In this document: positions 1 to 5,750 of the stretch, piece after piece
How positions within the stretch are numbered: position 1 is the stretch's first letter
Layout of the letters: the number at the start of each line of letters is the position of its first letter
NCBI GenBank assembly: GCA_964569315.1
Contig: CAZMUZ010000151.1
Location: 1 to 7,647, forward strand
From: CADEFF01 sp964569315
Lineage (GTDB): Bacteria; Pseudomonadota; Alphaproteobacteria; Dongiales; Dongiaceae
Direction of reading: 5' to 3'
DNA length: 7,647 nt
Notes under the pieces: model-generated
What the model saw: the letters and a program-made list of their open reading frames with translations, nothing else
What the model was told of the DNA's origin: nothing
Databases searched by the model: none
Program-made: the position numbers and the translations under genes

Positions 1-561
1 GGGCACGTCGATGCCCATCAGCGGATCGCAGATCTGTGGCAGTCCGTAGACCCAGATGTCGTCGTAGAGCTCGGACAGCGCCGGCACCACGCGCTTGCGC
101 TCCCATTCGGGCGCCAGCAGCGCCGGCTCGTCCATCACGTCGCGCAGCCCGAGGATGAGAGGCGTGCCGCGCTCGCGCAGCATTTCCAGCGTCTCGAGCG
201 CCTCGCCGCGCAAGCCCAGCGGCTCCTTGTCGACGATGAAGAGGTCGGGATCGAAGATCTCCGCGGTATGGCGGATGATCGAGGCACGCAGCGCCAGCGT
301 CTCCTCGATGTCGATCAAGAGGCTGAGCGAGGTATAGGCGCCGTTGCGCATCTTGATGACGCCCGGCACGCGGACGAAATCGACGCGGGCGCGGAAATCG
401 AAGCTGCCGATGATCGGCGAGCCGGTGAGGATCAGGACGGAGAGGTCCTTGTCGCGCTCGACCAGCGCGTGGGCGATGGTGCGGCAGCGGCGCAGATGGC
501 CGAGACCGAAGCTGTCATGGCTGTAGATGAGAACGCGGGCGTCTCTGCGCGCTTGGCTCAT
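1..561 (-). CDS. MurG-like (COG4671-type) glycosyltransferase, N-terminal part
   Basis: Minus-strand reading frame open from the ATG at 559-561 to the left window edge, giving the first 187 residues; the C-terminal half lies outside. Residues 10-36 form a first Rossmann strand and glycine loop (LIYSHDSFGLGHLRRC), the hallmark of the predicted glycosyltransferases grouped as COG4671, a GT-B family related to MurG. A second strand ends in LTGSP (45-49), and a conserved-looking GLRDVMDEP segment sits at 138-146. The family is expected to transfer a sugar from a nucleotide sugar at the cytoplasmic side; donor and acceptor cannot be read from this half, because the donor site of GT-B enzymes is in the missing C-terminal domain. 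A Shine-Dalgarno GGAG (567-570) lies 5 nt before the ATG, which fixes the start. It is divergent from the ABC exporter operon, so a role in making a surface glycan or glycolipid linked to that exporter is possible but is only inference. Confidence 0.82.
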   Translation of the reverse strand, partial: MSQARRDARVLIYSHDSFGLGHLRRCRTIAHALVERDKDLSVLILTGSPIIGSFDFRARVDFVRVPGVIKMRNGAYTSLSLLIDIEETLALRASIIRHTAEIFDPDLFIVDKEPLGLRGEALETLEMLRERGTPLILGLRDVMDEPALLAPEWERKRVVPALSELYDDIWVYGLPQICDPLMGIDVP

Positions 562-758
562 GAACGCTCCGCCGCCTCAGGCTGGCTGCCCCTGGCCCGG
601 GACTATGCCACAGGGCGGAAATCCCGGAAAAGCGTAGTTTTCACGAAGGCGAACGGGGAAAACCGCTGCCGGGCCCGCCTGTTGCCCGCTCCCCCGGCTG
701 CGCTATGGTAACCGGCGCCGGCGGCCCCGAAGGCCCTGGGCGCACGGGGGACGAGGCG
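562..758. promoter_or_regulatory. Divergent intergenic control region
   Basis: This 197-bp stretch separates the leftward glycosyltransferase from the rightward ABC exporter and must hold the promoters of both. The rightward candidate is listed separately. On the minus strand a weak pair TTTCCG/CATAGT with a 17-nt spacer can be drawn near 603-631, but it is poor. A short inverted repeat GAAAA (627-631) / TTTTC (638-642) sits in the middle of an otherwise GC-rich sequence and could be an operator arm. I see no further structure here. Confidence 0.4.
682..709 (+). promoter_or_regulatory. Candidate sigma-70-like promoter for the ABC exporter operon
   Basis: TTGCCC (682-687) and TATGGT (704-709) are separated by 16 nt, a fair match to alphaproteobacterial housekeeping promoters. 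Transcription would start near 715-717. The upstream in-frame ATG of the ABC gene (705-707) lies inside the -10 element and so could not be on this transcript. This supports the downstream GTG at 759 as the true start. It was identified by eye only. Confidence 0.38.
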
Positions 759-3536
759 GTGGAGCCCAATCTTTTCAAATACATATGGCGCCACAGCCGG
801 CCGGAGCAGATTGCCATCCTGGTCATCGTGCTGGTGTCCCAGATCTTCTATTTCGTCTCGCTCGACCTGCCCAAGACCATCGTCAACGCGGCCATTCAGG
901 GCGAGGCTTTCAAGGACGAGGGCAACCAGAGCGTCGCCTTCGATCAAGCCGGCGAGGTGCTCGGGCCGGGCAAGCCGACGACGCCTTTCATGCGGATTGT
1001 CGTCACGCCGCCGGACTTTATGACGGGTGTGGTCGGGGACGGCCCGATCACGATCTTCGAAGGCATTCCGCTGACCCAGATCCCCTATCTGGTGGCGCTC
1101 AGCCTGCTGTTCTTCCTGCTGGTGGTGATCAACGGGCTGTTCAAGCTCCAGATCAATACCCAGAAGGGCCGCATGGGCGAGCGCATGCTGCGCCGCCTGC
1201 GCTTCGAGCTCTTCGACCGGGTCTTGCGCTTCCCGCAGTTCCAGTTCCGCAAGGTGAAGCAGGCCGAGATCGCCACCATGATCAAGGACGAGGTGGAGCC
1301 GCTCGGCGGCTTCATCGGCGACGCCTTCGTCCAGCCCGCCTTCCTCGGCGGCCAGGCGATCACAGCACTCCTTTTCATCGTGACGCAGAGCATCTGGCTC
1401 GGCGCGGTGACCATCGCGATCCTCGGGCTCCAGGGCTTCATCATCCCGAAGCTGCGGGTGAAGGTGCTGCAGCTCGGCAAGCAGCGCCAGATCACGGCGC
1501 GCCAGCTTGCCGGCCGCATCGCCGAATGCGTCGACGGCTCGGCCGACATTCACGTCCACGACACCTCGAATTACGAGCGCGCCGACATCGCGGCCCGGCT
1601 CGGCCGCATCTTCGACATCCGCTTCGAGCTCTATCAGCGGAAGTTCGCGGTCAAGTTCCTCAACAACATGCTGGCGCAGCTCACGCCCTTCTTCTTCTAC
1701 CTGGTGGGCGGCTATCTCGCGATCACCGGCCGGATGGACATCGGCGGCCTCGTCGCGGTGATCGCCGCCTATAAGGACCTGCCCGGGCCGGTGAAGGAGC
1801 TGATCGACTGGGACCAGCAGCGCCAGGACGTGCAGATCAAATACGAGCAGGTGATCGACCAGTTCCAGCCGGAAGGCATGCTGCCGCCCGAATTGCAGCC
1901 GATCGACGCGCCGGACGGCAAGCTCGAGGGGCCGCTCGCGCTGACCAACGTCACCCTCGCCGACGAAAGCGGGGCGCGGCTGATCGAGAACCTGGCGACC
2001 AAGCTCGCGCCCGGCGAGCAGGTCGCCGTGCTGGGCGGTCCGGGGAGCGGTCGCGAAGCCGTGGCGCTCGCCCTCGCGCGGCTGCTCGAGCCGGTCGCCG
2101 GCCATATCAGCATCGGCCCGCATAACCTTTTCGAGCTACCGGAATCGGTCACCGGCCGGCGCATGTCCTATGCCGGCTCCGATCCCTACCTCTTCCCGAC
2201 GAGCGTGCGCGAAAACCTGATCTACGGGCTGAAGCATCGGCCGGTGCGGCCGCCGCACTATGACGGCGACGCGCTGCGCGCGCACGAGACCGCGCTCCGC
2301 GAGGCGCGCCGCTCCGGCAATCCCGAGTTCGACATTACCGCCGACTGGATCGACTACGAAAGCGCCGGGGCGGCCGACGGGCGCGCGCTGGAGGCGCGGC
2401 TGGTCGAGCTGCTTCAGCTCGTCGAGCTCGACGAGGACGTCTATCAGTTCGGTTTGCGGGGCGCGATCGACCCGGAAACGCGGCCCGAGCTCGCGAAGGC
2501 GGTGGTCGAAGCGCGCGCGGATCTGAGCCGGCGTCTCGCGGATCCCGCCTTCTCCGCGCTCGTCGAGCCGTTCGACCCCGAACGCTACAACAAGAACCTC
2601 TCGGTGTCGGAAAACCTGCTGTTCGGCACCTCGCGCGATCCGGCGCTGTCGCCCGAGAACATCATGGACAACGCCGAGGTGCAGCGGGCGGTCGAGCGCG
2701 TCGGCCTCGCCGAGGATATCCTCGCCATGGGCCGCCAGATCGCCGAGACCATGGTCGAGCTCTTCGCCGACCTGCCGCCGGGCCACCCGTTCTTCGAGCA
2801 GTTCAGCTTCATCGGCGCCGAGGACCTGCCTGATTTCCGGGCGCTGCTGACGCTGATCGGCAAGAGCGGCTTCGGCGCGCTCAACGCCGCGCAACGCGCG
2901 AAGCTGATGAAGCTCGCCTTCCCCTATATCGAGGCGCGCCATCGCCTCGGCCTGATCGACGAGGCGATGGAGCAACGGCTGTGCGAGGCGCGCAAGCGCT
3001 TCGCCGGCGAGCTGACCCCGAGCCTGCGCGCGCGCATCGAGTTCTACGACCGCGGGCGCTACAATGCGGCGGCGAGCCTGCAGGACAACATCCTCTTCGG
3101 GCGGCTGGTCTATGGCCAGGCGCAGGCGGCCGCCAAGGTCGGACGCCTGGTGGCGGAGGTGCTCGACCAGCATCACATGCGGCCGGCGGTGCTTGCGGTC
3201 GGGCTCGATTTCCAGGTCGGCATCGCCGGCAAGCGGCTCACCGCCGCGCAGCGCCAGAAGGTCGGGCTCGGGCGCGCGCTGGTCAAGAACCCGCAGTTTC
3301 TGGTGCTGAACGAGGCCATCAACCTGCTGGACAACCAGGCCCAGCTACGCCTCGTCGAGCGGGTGCGCGAGGCGAGCAAGGGGCGCGCGCTCCTCTGGGT
3401 GTTGCACCGCGCCGATCTCGCCCGCAAGTTCGACCGGGTGCTCGTCCTCAAGGACGGGCGCCTCGCGGAGGAAGGTCCCCCGGCGGAACTCGAGCGCCGG
3501 GGAAGCGCATTCGCGGAGCTCGCCAATGCGGTTTGA
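759..3536 (+). CDS. Large ABC exporter (fused permease and degenerate split ATPase domain)
   Basis: This is a 925-residue membrane protein of the type I ABC exporter fold. Counting from the GTG at 759, hydrophobic segments lie at about 18-35, 108-130, 200-230 and 304-338, with a roughly 70-residue loop after the first. The ATPase domain starts near 400. Its Walker A is GGPGSGRE (426-433), with the usual Lys-Ser/Thr replaced by Arg-Glu. The Q-loop position reads AGSDPYLF, with Ser474 where Gln is usual. The signature is LTAAQ (827-831) instead of LSGGQ. Walker B is FLVLNEA (847-853), with Asn851 in place of Asp but Glu852 kept, and His883 is the H-loop. About 350 residues separate the Q-loop from the signature, against some 50 normally. 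An ATG at 705 would add 18 residues, but it overlaps a likely -10 box and lacks a Shine-Dalgarno sequence. The GTG has GGGGA (747-751) 7 nt upstream and begins MEPNLFKYIWRHS, a natural start for this family. It is the first gene of an operon with a CNB protein and a methyltransferase. The substrate is unknown, and ATPase activity is doubtful. Confidence 0.88.
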   Translation: MEPNLFKYIWRHSRPEQIAILVIVLVSQIFYFVSLDLPKTIVNAAIQGEAFKDEGNQSVAFDQAGEVLGPGKPTTPFMRIVVTPPDFMTGVVGDGPITIFEGIPLTQIPYLVALSLLFFLLVVINGLFKLQINTQKGRMGERMLRRLRFELFDRVLRFPQFQFRKVKQAEIATMIKDEVEPLGGFIGDAFVQPAFLGGQAITALLFIVTQSIWLGAVTIAILGLQGFIIPKLRVKVLQLGKQRQITARQLAGRIAECVDGSADIHVHDTSNYERADIAARLGRIFDIRFELYQRKFAVKFLNNMLAQLTPFFFYLVGGYLAITGRMDIGGLVAVIAAYKDLPGPVKELIDWDQQRQDVQIKYEQVIDQFQPEGMLPPELQPIDAPDGKLEGPLALTNVTLADESGARLIENLATKLAPGEQVAVLGGPGSGREAVALALARLLEPVAGHISIGPHNLFELPESVTGRRMSYAGSDPYLFPTSVRENLIYGLKHRPVRPPHYDGDALRAHETALREARRSGNPEFDITADWIDYESAGAADGRALEARLVELLQLVELDEDVYQFGLRGAIDPETRPELAKAVVEARADLSRRLADPAFSALVEPFDPERYNKNLSVSENLLFGTSRDPALSPENIMDNAEVQRAVERVGLAEDILAMGRQIAETMVELFADLPPGHPFFEQFSFIGAEDLPDFRALLTLIGKSGFGALNAAQRAKLMKLAFPYIEARHRLGLIDEAMEQRLCEARKRFAGELTPSLRARIEFYDRGRYNAAASLQDNILFGRLVYGQAQAAAKVGRLVAEVLDQHHMRPAVLAVGLDFQVGIAGKRLTAAQRQKVGLGRALVKNPQFLVLNEAINLLDNQAQLRLVERVREASKGRALLWVLHRADLARKFDRVLVLKDGRLAEEGPPAELERRGSAFAELANAV
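2202..3101 (+). repeat. Three copies of an S(V/L)x(E/D)NxxxG module within the ABC ATPase domain
   Basis: The protein motif that normally follows the Q-loop once occurs three times in the ABC exporter: SVRENLIYG (2202-2228), RYNKNLSVSENLLFG (2583-2627) and RYNAAASLQDNILFG (3057-3101). Copies two and three share the preceding FxP/FYD…RYN context as well. Each copy is followed, after a variable gap, by a helix with a VELD/VGLA/VLDQ core and a G(L/R)xx(V/I/A) segment. This resembles the stretch between the Q-loop and the signature of normal ABC domains. The copies have diverged in DNA sequence, so the repeat is old and visible only at the protein level. Confidence 0.6.
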
Positions 3537-3557
3537 TCCATCGAGGGAGCGCTTGCC

Positions 3558-4025
3558 ATGAGCATCAACCAGGAAGTCGAATTGCTGCGTCGCATCCCGC
3601 TCTTCGCCAAGATCGACCCGGCGAAGCTGCGGCTTCTCGCCTTCGCGAGCGAGCGCCTCAGCTACCAGGCGGGCGACGAGTTGTTCCATCAGGGCGACCC
3701 CGCCGACGCGGCCTACATCATCATGGACGGCAATGTGGACGTGACGATCGACATCCCGAGCGGCCGGCTCATGGTCGCGAAGCTCGGCCGCGACGAGATC
3801 GTCGGCGACATCGGCATCATCTGCGACGTGCCGCGCACGGCGACGGTCACGGCGGACGATCCGACCGTGGTGCTGCGCATCACGAAGGAGCTCTTCTTCC
3901 AGATGATCAACGACTTCCCGGCCATGGGGGTCGAGATCATGCGGGTGCTGGCGCAACGCCTCGAGCACACCAACGCGGCGCTCCGGACCTGCCGGCAGAA
4001 GCTCGACGCGGCCGGGCTGCACTGA
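3558..4025 (+). CDS. Stand-alone cyclic-nucleotide-binding (CNB/cNMP) domain protein
   Basis: This 155-residue protein is made almost entirely of one CNB domain. The N-terminal helix LRRIPLFAKID (10-20) precedes the beta-roll, with QAGDELFHQGDPADAAYII at 37-55. The phosphate-binding cassette is GDIGIICDVPRTATV (83-97). Arg93, which contacts the cyclic phosphate in this family, is present, while the usual Glu that binds the ribose is Asp84. A C-terminal helix ends near 142. No helix-turn-helix or other output domain follows, so this is not a CRP-type transcription factor. The start is supported by AGGGAG (3544-3549), 8 nt before the ATG. It lies 21 nt after the ABC exporter stop. By inference it senses cAMP, cGMP or another small ligand and regulates the exporter by contact. 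Whether it binds a nucleotide at all is not established from sequence. Confidence 0.9.
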   Translation: MSINQEVELLRRIPLFAKIDPAKLRLLAFASERLSYQAGDELFHQGDPADAAYIIMDGNVDVTIDIPSGRLMVAKLGRDEIVGDIGIICDVPRTATVTADDPTVVLRITKELFFQMINDFPAMGVEIMRVLAQRLEHTNAALRTCRQKLDAAGLH

Positions 4026-4035
4026 TCGATCTTTC

Positions 4036-4048
4036 GGGAAGGGCAGGG
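4036..4048 (+). other. Two overlapping GGGNAGGG octamers (KOPS-like)
   Basis: GGGAAGGG (4036-4043) and GGGCAGGG (4041-4048) overlap by three bases between the CNB and methyltransferase genes. Both match the E. coli FtsK-orienting octamer GGGNAGGG. The second overlaps the methyltransferase Shine-Dalgarno sequence (AGGGGG, 4045-4050), which alone could explain the purine run. Use as KOPS in this organism is unproven. Confidence 0.2.
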
Positions 4049-4056
4049 GGAACCGC

Positions 4057-4545
4057 ATGAGCCGCCTCGACGCGTTCATCCGCCGCATGAAGGCGCAGCG
4101 CGACTGCCTCAACGCGGTCGGCCGCCTGGTCGGCGACAGGCCGGGCGCGGTGCTGGAGGTCGGGCTCGGCAACGGCCGCACCTACGACCACCTCCGGAGC
4201 CTCTTTCCGGCCCGCGAGATTTTCGTGTTCGACCGCGAGGTGGCGGCGCATCCGGACTGCATCCCGCCGGTCGCGATGACACGGCTCGGCGATTTCCGCG
4301 AGACGCTGCCGAAGTTCGTGGAGGAAGCGAAGCGCGCCATCCTGATCCATGCCGATATCGGCAGCGGCAACAAGGAGGCGAGCCTCGCGCTCGGCCGCGA
4401 TCTCGCCCCGACCCTCGCGGCCCTGCTGTTGCCGGGCGGCTATCTCGCCGCCGACCAGCCGATGGATCTCCCGGCCCTCGAGCGCCTGCCGCTGCCCGAC
4501 GCGGCGGGCGACGGCCGCTATCATTTCTATCGGGCGCGGGGCTGA
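4057..4545 (+). CDS. Class I SAM-dependent methyltransferase (Methyltransf_17-like)
   Basis: This 162-residue Rossmann-fold methyltransferase is small for its class. After an N-terminal helix (MSRLDAFIRRMKAQRDCL), motif I is VLEVGLGNG (32-40), the SAM-binding glycine loop. The acidic residue ending strand 2 is Asp59 in FVFDRE. A GDF turn (78-80) and IHADIGSG (97-104) follow, then LLPGGYLAADQPMDLP (124-139) as the late strand region. The wording of the whole chain fits the Pfam family Methyltransf_17 (S-adenosyl-L-methionine methyltransferase), as I recall it. The substrate is unknown. The start is supported by AGGGGG (4045-4050), 6 nt before the ATG. The gene lies 31 nt after the CNB gene and is the likely last gene of the exporter operon. 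A link to modification of an exported compound is inference only. Confidence 0.85.
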   Translation: MSRLDAFIRRMKAQRDCLNAVGRLVGDRPGAVLEVGLGNGRTYDHLRSLFPAREIFVFDREVAAHPDCIPPVAMTRLGDFRETLPKFVEEAKRAILIHADIGSGNKEASLALGRDLAPTLAALLLPGGYLAADQPMDLPALERLPLPDAAGDGRYHFYRARG

Positions 4546-4559
4546 GGCCCGGCCCGCGC
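4534..4559. terminator. GC hairpin at the convergent methyltransferase/xthA junction
   Basis: GCGCGGG (4534-4540) pairs perfectly with CCCGCGC (4553-4559) around a 12-nt loop that contains the methyltransferase stop codon. It lies between two converging genes whose stops are 24 nt apart, a usual place for a bidirectional terminator. No good T-run follows on either strand, so intrinsic termination is uncertain. Confidence 0.3.
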
Positions 4560-4569
4560 GCGGAACCCT

Positions 4570-5364
4570 TCAGGCGAGATCGACGACCACCGGCACATGG
4601 TCGGAAGGCTGCGCCCAGCCGCGCGCCTCGCGCAGGATCGACGCCCCCTTGAGGCGGCCCTGCAACGGCTTCGTCACCCAGACATGGTCGAGCCGCCGGC
4701 CGCGATCGGAGAGGTTCCAGTCGCGCGCGCGGTAGCTCCACCAGCTATAGAGCTTCTCGGTCTCCGGCACGAAGTTCCTGACCGCATCGACCCAGCCGAG
4801 CCCGTCGCGCAGCTTCCCCATGCGCGCGACCTCGACCGGCGTATGGCTCACCACGTCGAGGAGCTGCTTGTGCGACCAGACGTCATGCTCCAGCGGCGCG
4901 ATATTGAGGTCGCCGACCATCACCAGCTTGCGGCGCGCATCGCGCTCGGTCGCGAAGTAGTGCGTCATCTCGTCGAGAAACTGCAGCTTGTGGGCGAATT
5001 TCGGATTGGCCTTCGGGTCCGGAATGTCGCCGCCCGCGGGCACGTAGAAATTATGCAGCTCGATCTCGTCCGGCAGGGTCACGGCGAGATGGCGGCAATC
5101 GCCCTTGCTGCACCAGTCCGGCGCCTCGACCGCATGCATCGGCGCGCGCGAGAGGATCGCGACGCCGTTGTAGCTTTTCATGCCGCGGAACAGGCGATGC
5201 GGATAGTCGCCGGCGAGCAGCGTGTCGGTCGGGAAATGCGCGTCCTGGACCTTGATCTCCTGCATGCAGATGACGTCGGGCTGCCAGCGCTCGACGAGCC
5301 GCGCGAGGTTGTCGAGCCGGAGACGGATCGAGTTGACGTTCCAGGTGACGAGGCGGAGGGCCAT
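4570..5364 (-). CDS. xthA: Exodeoxyribonuclease III (AP endonuclease, base excision repair)
   Basis: This 264-residue enzyme of the exonuclease-endonuclease-phosphatase superfamily cleaves DNA 5' to abasic sites and degrades duplex DNA 3' to 5'. The family motifs are complete: LVTWNVNSIRLR (5-16, with Asn9), CMQEIK (33-38, the metal-binding Glu36), the NFYVPAGGD strand with Tyr107, VGDLNIAP (150-157, catalytic Asp152 and Asn154), RLDH (224-227), and SDHVPV (254-259) with the general-base Asp255-His256 pair. The length is normal. The start ATG has only a weak Shine-Dalgarno sequence (GGAA at 5371-5374), but the N-terminus fits the family exactly. It converges on the methyltransferase and is separated from the upstream amidotransferase by 386 bp that includes a strong hairpin, so it probably has its own promoter. 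Confidence 0.97.
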   Translation of the reverse strand: MALRLVTWNVNSIRLRLDNLARLVERWQPDVICMQEIKVQDAHFPTDTLLAGDYPHRLFRGMKSYNGVAILSRAPMHAVEAPDWCSKGDCRHLAVTLPDEIELHNFYVPAGGDIPDPKANPKFAHKLQFLDEMTHYFATERDARRKLVMVGDLNIAPLEHDVWSHKQLLDVVSHTPVEVARMGKLRDGLGWVDAVRNFVPETEKLYSWWSYRARDWNLSDRGRRLDHVWVTKPLQGRLKGASILREARGWAQPSDHVPVVVDLA

Positions 5365-5555
5365 GCGGAATTCCGTGCGTGACGATTGCGGGAGGCGGGC
5401 TCGGAAGCCGCCTCTTATAGCGAGCCCGTCCGGCGCCGGCGAGCCGTTGCGGGGGCCGGGACCGCGCGCCGGCGGGCCGGATCGGCAACCGGAAGCGCCC
5501 GCGAAAACGCGCCGGCGCGACGGAGGAGAACGATCGTTGGGGAGCCCGGAAAGGC
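5365..5555. other. Leader and upstream region of xthA
   Basis: This is the right-hand boundary region of xthA. On the minus strand TATAAG (5414-5419) lies 50 bp before the start codon and is the best -10-like element, but no TTG-type -35 is found 16-18 bp upstream of it. Most of 5421-5520 is very GC-rich, with small palindromes such as CCGGCGCCGG. The reading frames open across it are uncharacteristic Arg/Ala/Gly-rich strings typical of GC-rich non-coding DNA. I see no gene here. Confidence 0.35.
5392..5414 (-). promoter_or_regulatory. Imperfect hairpin touching the xthA -10 candidate
   Basis: GAGGCGG(G)CT (5392-5401) pairs with AGCCGCCTC (5406-5414) as nine base pairs with one bulged G and a CGGA loop on the plus strand. 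The right arm ends at the first base of the candidate -10 (5414-5419). It could therefore be an operator dyad or a 5' leader stem of xthA mRNA. Chance occurrence in GC-rich DNA is quite possible. Confidence 0.2.
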
Positions 5556-5586
5556 GAACGCCCGGTCAGGGGGGGACCGGGCGTTC
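5556..5586 (-). terminator. Strong intrinsic-terminator-like hairpin
   Basis: A perfect 12-bp inverted repeat, GAACGCCCGGTC (5556-5567) and GACCGGGCGTTC (5575-5586), encloses a 7-nt loop, AGGGGGG on the plus strand. Read on the minus strand it ends the stretch downstream of the amidotransferase (stop at 5751-5753) and of the small ORF at 5598-5666, and is followed by GCCTTTCC. On the plus strand it is followed by TTCAGTTCC. Stems of this AACGCCCGG type are common intrinsic terminators in alphaproteobacteria. The T-run is weak on both strands. No plausible plus-strand gene lies upstream, so the minus strand is the likely working direction. Confidence 0.62.
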
Positions 5587-5597
5587 TTCAGTTCCGT

Positions 5598-5666
5598 CTA
5601 GGAGCCCGTCACGGTAGGGGAAGCCGCTTCGGGCGACCGACGCCATTGCGGCATCAGCCACTGCAT
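5598..5666 (-). CDS. Possible 22-residue small protein from a leaderless transcript
   Basis: A short frame starts at ATG 5664-5666 and stops at TAG 5598-5600. It encodes a Trp-rich start, MQWLMPQWRRS, followed by PEAASPTVTGS. No Shine-Dalgarno sequence precedes it. However, a -35/-10 pair on the same strand is placed so that the first transcribed base would be the A of the ATG, which is the arrangement of leaderless mRNAs. The stop codon is only 11 nt from the start of the strong hairpin at 5556-5586, giving a compact transcript of roughly 110-120 nt. I do not recognise the peptide. The alternatives are a non-coding small RNA, or simply the 3' untranslated region of the amidotransferase gene. 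Coding status is uncertain because 22 codons can arise by chance. Confidence 0.27.
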   Translation of the reverse strand: MQWLMPQWRRSPEAASPTVTGS

Positions 5667-5672
5667 GAGGTG

Positions 5673-5701
5673 GATTTAGGGACTGCGGCGACGAAGTTCA
5701 A
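5673..5701 (-). promoter_or_regulatory. Candidate promoter for the small transcript
   Basis: On the minus strand TTGAAC (complement of 5696-5701) and TAAATC (complement of 5673-5678) are separated by exactly 17 nt. This matches sigma-70 consensus at four of six and three of six positions. Six nucleotides separate the -10 from the ATG at 5666, so the start of transcription would fall on or next to that ATG. Confidence 0.3.
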
Positions 5702-5750
5702 CACCCGACCGGCCGGCTCACCATGCCGTGATCGCAAGGCTGGCTTGCTT

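Noticed and set aside
268..711. A 147-codon plus-strand frame over the glycosyltransferase start and the divergent region
   Set aside because: It is antisense to the recognisable GT-B N-terminus and crosses the intergenic control region; no motif is present.
603..2123. A 506-codon minus-strand open frame antisense to the ABC exporter
   Set aside because: It is the codon-phase shadow of a GC-rich gene. The translation is an Arg/Asp/Leu/His-rich string without any recognisable motif, while the plus strand shows clear transporter features.
2136..3176. A 346-codon minus-strand open frame antisense to the ABC ATPase region
   Set aside because: Same shadow effect; there are no domain motifs, and the composition is an Arg/Ala/Glu/Leu-rich repeat-like string.
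2034..3410. Possibility that the ABC gene is a pseudogene because of its degenerate motifs
   Set aside because: The frame is uninterrupted for 925 codons with normal codon bias. The membrane domain and H-loop are preserved, and the downstream genes keep good ribosome binding sites, so it looks maintained by selection.
3345..4181. A 278-codon minus-strand frame across the CNB gene
   Set aside because: It spans three well-supported plus-strand genes and their ribosome binding sites, so it is a shadow frame.
5386..5601. A 71-codon plus-strand frame in the xthA upstream gap that ends past the strong hairpin
   Set aside because: It has an Arg/Ala/Gly-rich low-complexity translation, no Shine-Dalgarno sequence, and runs through the hairpin stem; it looks non-coding.
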